This document shows, one piece after another, positions 58,005 to 64,000 of a DNA stretch of 64,000 bases (positions are counted from its first letter, which is position 1; each line of letters begins with the position of its first letter). The notes below the pieces were generated by a model, which had not been told where the DNA came from, did not search any database, and saw nothing but the letters and a program-made list of their open reading frames with translations. Origin of the DNA: Rhodococcus sp. 1168 (lineage in GTDB: Bacteria; Actinomycetota; Actinomycetes; Mycobacteriales; Mycobacteriaceae); the NCBI RefSeq assembly GCF_002091955.1, contig NZ_MKKY01000091.1, positions 129,001 through 193,000 of the forward strand. Direction: 5' to 3'. A program made the position numbers and the translations under genes.

Positions 58005-60014
58005 ATGAGGTGCTCCACGGTGATGACCGGAGGGTCCGTGTCGGTAGGTTCGTTGCTGGACCGGCGCTACCGAATCGACGCACCGATCGCCCGCGGTGGA
58101 ATGTCGACGGTGTACCGAGCGCTCGATACACGCCTGGACCGGCCGGTGGCGGTAAAGATAATGGATCCCGCATTCGCCGCGGATCCCCAGTTCGTCGCAC
58201 GCTTCGAGTTCGAGGCACGAGCGGTGGCCAGGCTGACCAATCCGGGCCTCGTCGCCGTCTACGACCACGGACGCGACGGCGAGTTCGCTTTTCTCGTCAT
58301 GGAGTTGGTCGAAGGCGGAACGCTGCGCGAACTGCTCCGTGAGCGCGGACCGATGCCCCCGCATGCCGCAGCTGCCGTCGTGCGGCCGGTGCTCGATGCG
58401 CTCGGAACAGCGCATCGCGCCGGACTCGTCCACCGCGACGTCAAGCCCGAGAACATCCTCATCTCGGACTCCGGTGACGTCAAGATCGCCGACTTCGGGC
58501 TCGTTCGAGCCGTCGCAGCGTCGAATACGACGTCCAGCAGTGTCATTCTCGGCACTGCGGCCTACTTGTCCCCCGAGCAGGTGACGACCGGTTCGGCCAA
58601 TGCAGGCAGCGATGTCTTCGGTGTCGGGGTCGTACTTTTCGAGCTACTGACCGGCCGGACGCCTTTCACTGGAGACACCTCGCTGTCCATCGCCTACCAA
58701 CGCATCGACAACGATGTCCCCCGCCCCAGCTCCATCATCGCCGGAGTACCAGAGGAATTCGACGATCTGGTCCGCCACGCGACGGTTCGCGATCCGGCAG
58801 GCCGATTCCAGAACGCCGACGAGATGGGCCGCGCGTTGGCGAGCGTCTGCGGACGGCTCGAACTACCTTCGTATCGGGTCCCCGCACCCAGACGCTCTGC
58901 CGAACACAGCAGCGCAGCCGCGATGGGCGCTCCGACCACCTTCGCCGGGCCGCGTCACGACCCACAGGCCCCTGCCACAGAGGTAGTGGCCCTCCCGCAG
59001 GCCGACGCTGTACACCACACCCGTGTCCAGACTGCTCCGACGTCGAGGCCTGAGCACGATTACGAAGACACCCCGCAGCCCGCGCCGGTAAGCCGTCGCC
59101 AATACCAGTTTCCGGATTTCGACGCAGACAGGCAACGATCTCGAAGAACGATCGTCATCTGGCTCACCATCGTGGCGTTGCTGGCGGTGCTCGTCGGGTT
59201 CGGCGGTTGGTGGATGGGTTCAGGGCGGTACACCTCGGTGCCCGTCGTGGAGGGATTGGATATCGCGGCCGCCGCGAACACGCTCGAGTCTGCGGGGTTG
59301 ACGAGCACCACTCGCGGCACGTATTCCGACAGTGCACCGATCGATACCCTGATCGGAACCGATCCAGGCTCCGGCTCACGTGTCACCAAGGGGGAGGAAG
59401 TTTCTCTACTCGTCTCCCTCGGCGCGCCGACCGTTCCCGATGTCGGTCCGAACACCGCCGTCGGCGATATACAGCGCCAACTCCGTGATCGCACCTTCGT
59501 GCCCGTCGACGGAGGCGAAACGTTCAGCACCACCGCGCCGGTCGGTGCCGTCGCGGCGTTGGATCCCGCACCCGGCGCAGTCCTGTCCGTCGGCGACACC
59601 GTCAAGGTATTGAGATCCAAAGGCGCTCCCCCAGTGACGATTCCGGACGTCGCCGGCAAGTCTGCGGAGCAGGCAACTGCCGAGCTGGCCACCGTCGGTA
59701 TATCCGTCTCGGCGACCCAGTTGGCCTTCGACAAGTCGATCGACGGCGGGAAGGTCATTGCCACCGACCCAGCGATCGGGGGGACCGTCAACGCCGGCAG
59801 CGCGGTGACCCTGAAAGTATCCAATGCGATCACCGTGCCGTCGCTACTCGGACGCTCGGTGGGATCTGCTCGGGGCACGCTCGAACGGCTCGAACTCAGT
59901 GTCCAGGTTCGGCAAGTAGTCGACACCGACGGGTCACTGGTCATCACACAGAACCCGAGCCCAGGGTCCAGAGTGGCCCCGGGCTCCTCGGTGTCGGTCG
60001 TCTCCCTCCCCTGA
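58005..60014 (+). CDS. pknL: Serine/threonine protein kinase PknL with four PASTA domains
   Basis: 669 residues. The kinase domain (about 22-285) has IARGGMSTVYRA, PVAVKIMDP, VHRDVKPENIL and ADFGLVRA with the activation loop after it. A juxtamembrane linker, TM (about 382-405) and four PASTA repeats follow (starting near VPVVEGLD, VPDVGPNT, IPDVAGKS and VPSLLGRS), which sense peptidoglycan fragments. M. tuberculosis PknL lacks these domains. A later ATG (MTGGSVSVGS) six codons on is an alternative start. Near the mannan and cell-wall genes it probably regulates. Confidence 0.92.
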   Translation: MRCSTVMTGGSVSVGSLLDRRYRIDAPIARGGMSTVYRALDTRLDRPVAVKIMDPAFAADPQFVARFEFEARAVARLTNPGLVAVYDHGRDGEFAFLVMELVEGGTLRELLRERGPMPPHAAAAVVRPVLDALGTAHRAGLVHRDVKPENILISDSGDVKIADFGLVRAVAASNTTSSSVILGTAAYLSPEQVTTGSANAGSDVFGVGVVLFELLTGRTPFTGDTSLSIAYQRIDNDVPRPSSIIAGVPEEFDDLVRHATVRDPAGRFQNADEMGRALASVCGRLELPSYRVPAPRRSAEHSSAAAMGAPTTFAGPRHDPQAPATEVVALPQADAVHHTRVQTAPTSRPEHDYEDTPQPAPVSRRQYQFPDFDADRQRSRRTIVIWLTIVALLAVLVGFGGWWMGSGRYTSVPVVEGLDIAAAANTLESAGLTSTTRGTYSDSAPIDTLIGTDPGSGSRVTKGEEVSLLVSLGAPTVPDVGPNTAVGDIQRQLRDRTFVPVDGGETFSTTAPVGAVAALDPAPGAVLSVGDTVKVLRSKGAPPVTIPDVAGKSAEQATAELATVGISVSATQLAFDKSIDGGKVIATDPAIGGTVNAGSAVTLKVSNAITVPSLLGRSVGSARGTLERLELSVQVRQVVDTDGSLVITQNPSPGSRVAPGSSVSVVSLP

Positions 60015-60049
60015 TCGCAAGGTGAGAGTGGAGACGACCACGCGAGGCC

Positions 60050-62003
<1,954 letters not shown>

Positions 62004-62067
62004 GCAGGACACACTAGCCCCGGCAGTTGCGCCGACAAAGATCGCCCGCCATCAGAAGGAACTCCCG

Positions 62068-63414
62068 TTGACACCTCCCGAGACCTCCGACCCGATCGAT
62101 ATCGGCGTCGACGACACCGCCACGCCGGCGAACGGAGTCCGATCCACCGCCTCGGTTGCCCGAACGACAGCCGTGGTGATCTCGTGCATCGCAGTCGTTT
62201 TGGGTATCGCTGCGGGCATCGCCTACAACTTATTTGCGCTCCCCGGCCTTCGTGGGCTGGACGTTCTGGGTGACTACTACAGAATCGATCTGGACGTCTA
62301 TCGGATCGGCGGCGGCATCTTCGCCTCGGGATCACCGCTGTACGGTCAGATGCCCGCCACCGCGCTGGGGAACACTCTCCCGTTCACCTATCCCCCGATT
62401 GCTGCGGTCCTTTTCAGCCCATTGTCGATGATTTCGCTCTACTGGGCCGGCATCGTGGTAACTGCACTGTCTTTGGCGCTGCTGGTGACCACAATCGTGC
62501 TGACGCTGGTGTCTCTCGGGTACTCACCCAAGACCTTGTTGGTGTGGACAGCCGGCGCAGTCTTCGCGGTGTCGATGATTCTCGAGCCCGTCTTCTCCAC
62601 ACTCGACTACGGACAAATCAACATCATTCTGATGGTGTTCGTTGCCGCGGATTGTCTGCCGAAGAAGACTCCATGGCCTCGTGGTGTCCTCATCGGATTT
62701 GTCGCAGCAGTGAAGCTGACGCCCGCTGTATTCGTCCTCTTCTTCCTGATCCGCAAAGACTTTCGGGCTGCCGTCGTAGCGGGCGTGAGCTTTGCCGCAT
62801 TCACGGCCATCGGCTTTCTGGCAACAATGTCCGATTCGGTCGAATACTGGACCCACACCCTGATCGACTCCGACCGAATCGGCAAACCTGCCTACCCAGC
62901 GAACCAGAGCATCACCGGAGTTCTTGCACGGCTCGGACTCGACGACTCGTTGAGGTCGGCGCTGTGGATCGCGCTGTCGTTCGGTGCGCTCGTACTTACC
63001 GCGCTCGCTATGCGGAAGGCGTTCCAGGCCGATCTCACGGCCATCGCACTCGGAGTGAACGCCGTTCTCGGGCTGCTTGTTTCGCCGATCTCGTGGTCGC
63101 ACCATTGGGTGTGGGTCGTGCCGTTCCTCGTTGCACTTGCGACCTCCGCCTACCGTCAGCGAAGCACCTGGCTGGCGTTCCTGGTCGGCATCGGCCTCGT
63201 GCTGTTCCATTTCGCGCCGCATTGGCGCCTCGCGCCAGATCGCACCTCCGGCCTCGGGTGGCCGTTATGGGACCAGCTGGCAGCGTCCTCGTACGTCTGG
63301 TGGGGAATCGCAGCGGTAGCCACTGTGGCCTTCTCTACCTGGAATACCTCACAGCGGAAGGCCACGAGCAGCTCACACGAACTCCCGCCGACCGAGCCGA
63401 CACCGGCCGATTGA
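62068..63414 (+). CDS. Polyprenyl-phosphomannose-dependent alpha-mannosyltransferase (Rv2181-like, GT87)
   Basis: 448 residues with about ten membrane segments. The N-terminal loop has DYYRIDLDVYRIGGGI (acidic GT-C motif) and LPFTYPPIAAVLFSPL. M. tuberculosis Rv2181 adds alpha-1,2-mannose branches to the LM/LAM mannan core; the order here (mptA, pknL, aroG, this gene, acyltransferase) is the same, so the role is likely. TTG start with AAGGAA upstream. Divergent from the exoribonuclease gene. Confidence 0.87.
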   Translation: MTPPETSDPIDIGVDDTATPANGVRSTASVARTTAVVISCIAVVLGIAAGIAYNLFALPGLRGLDVLGDYYRIDLDVYRIGGGIFASGSPLYGQMPATALGNTLPFTYPPIAAVLFSPLSMISLYWAGIVVTALSLALLVTTIVLTLVSLGYSPKTLLVWTAGAVFAVSMILEPVFSTLDYGQINIILMVFVAADCLPKKTPWPRGVLIGFVAAVKLTPAVFVLFFLIRKDFRAAVVAGVSFAAFTAIGFLATMSDSVEYWTHTLIDSDRIGKPAYPANQSITGVLARLGLDDSLRSALWIALSFGALVLTALAMRKAFQADLTAIALGVNAVLGLLVSPISWSHHWVWVVPFLVALATSAYRQRSTWLAFLVGIGLVLFHFAPHWRLAPDRTSGLGWPLWDQLAASSYVWWGIAAVATVAFSTWNTSQRKATSSSHELPPTEPTPAD

Positions 63415-63425
63415 CGTCGGCGAGC

Positions 63426-64000
63426 TCAGCTCGCTTTGGAGTCCGGGACGCGCTCGGGGTCGATGCCGGCCACGGGCGCTACCGGGGCATTCTTCAGGGA
63501 TGCGGCGTAGACGTCGACGTACTCTTGACCGGACAGCAACATCAGGTCGTACATCACTTCGTCGGTCACCGCTCGTTCGACGAACCTATTACCCGCCATA
63601 CCTTCGAAGCGAGAAAAATCGATCGGCTTACCGATCCTGATGGTGACTTTCGACGGCTTCCAGATCTTCGAACCGATGGGATTCATCTTGTCGGTTCCGA
63701 TCATTGCGACCGGCACCACCTTTACTCCGGTCTCCAGCGCCAGTCGGGCCATACCGGTCTTGCCCTTGTACAGCCTTCCATCCGGTGAGCGTGTGCCCTC
63801 CGGATAGATGCCGAGCAGTTTGCCCTTGGCGATCACCCGAGCGCCGGCATTGAGCGCATCCTGTGCAGCATCGGCACCCGTCCGGTCGATCGGAACCTGA
63901 CCGACCGCAGTGAAGAACCACCTCTGGAATGCGCCCTTGAGTCCCGAACCTGTGAAGTATTCACTCTTGGCCAGGAACGTGATTCTTCGCTGCACCTTCA
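63426..64000 (-). CDS. 1-acylglycerol-3-phosphate O-acyltransferase, PlsC family (cut by the window end)
   Basis: The last 191 codons of a PlsC-type acyltransferase; the start lies beyond the window. The visible part has RRITFLAKSEYFTG, GIYPEGTRSPDG (the conserved EGTR) and KTGMARLALETGVKVVPV. The catalytic HxxxxD motif is upstream and not in view. Family members acylate lysophosphatidic acid for phospholipid synthesis; M. tuberculosis Rv2182c is the counterpart. It converges on the mannosyltransferase gene with 11 bp between stops. Confidence 0.9.
   Translation of the reverse strand, partial: KVQRRITFLAKSEYFTGSGLKGAFQRWFFTAVGQVPIDRTGADAAQDALNAGARVIAKGKLLGIYPEGTRSPDGRLYKGKTGMARLALETGVKVVPVAMIGTDKMNPIGSKIWKPSKVTIRIGKPIDFSRFEGMAGNRFVERAVTDEVMYDLMLLSGQEYVDVYAASLKNAPVAPVAGIDPERVPDSKAS

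Overview
The window is about 64 kb of high-GC, mycolate-type actinobacterial chromosome, most probably Rhodococcus sensu lato. The gene order follows, block by block, the order I remember from Mycobacterium tuberculosis: ileS/dinX/lspA/rluD/dnaE1/ilvA/treZ-treY, wag31 to mraZ, and Rv2169c to Rv2182c. Carotenoid genes of the Rhodococcus type are added (crtO, cruF/cruG-like, crtI, crtB). I see no insertion sequence, phage, CRISPR array, tRNA or rRNA.

Region 1 (1-8.9 kb): the 3' end of treY and treZ (trehalose from glycogen); a DHA2 efflux pump divergent from its TetR regulator, with two matching operators between them; ilvA; an old-yellow-enzyme/FadH-like flavoprotein; and a Ddn-like F420 oxidoreductase gene with an apparent one-base frameshift. 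Region 2 (9-19.1 kb): a small membrane protein, dnaE1, the lspA-rluD-membrane protein operon, three exported lipoproteins and dinB. Region 3 (19.1-23.2 kb): ileS-def(-dinB) behind an isoleucine T-box riboswitch.

Region 4 (23.2-44 kb, all minus strand): a complete division and cell-wall cluster. In transcription order it is mraZ, rsmH, ftsL-like, pbpB, murE, murF, mraY, murD, ftsW, murG, murC, ftsQ, ftsZ, pgeF, yggS, sepF, yggT, wag31. Many junctions are 4-bp start/stop overlaps. mraZ has three 10-bp-spaced operator repeats, and the mraZ-rsmH gap holds two tandem hairpins with the same loop that fit the actinobacterial mraW RNA motif.

Region 5 (44.4-64 kb): a DUF3040 protein; a HEPN-family gene divergent from a GNAT acetyltransferase, with a perfect LexA/SOS-box palindrome between them; then carotenoid genes (crtO, cruF-like, cruG-like, GGPP synthase, crtI, crtB) interleaved with envelope genes (lppM, mptA, pknL and its substrate homologue, an Rv2181-type mannosyltransferase). 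metF-like, aroG, an Rv2179c-type exoribonuclease and a plsC-type acyltransferase (cut by the window end) fill the rest.

Polyprenyl diphosphate chemistry links the last two regions: the GGPP made here can feed carotenoids, while the peptidoglycan and lipomannan enzymes use polyprenyl-phosphate carriers. The observations most worth a second look are the SOS box between the HEPN and GNAT genes, the threading of carotenoid genes through the conserved mannan/kinase locus, the tandem mraW-type hairpins, and the frameshifted Rv1558-like gene.
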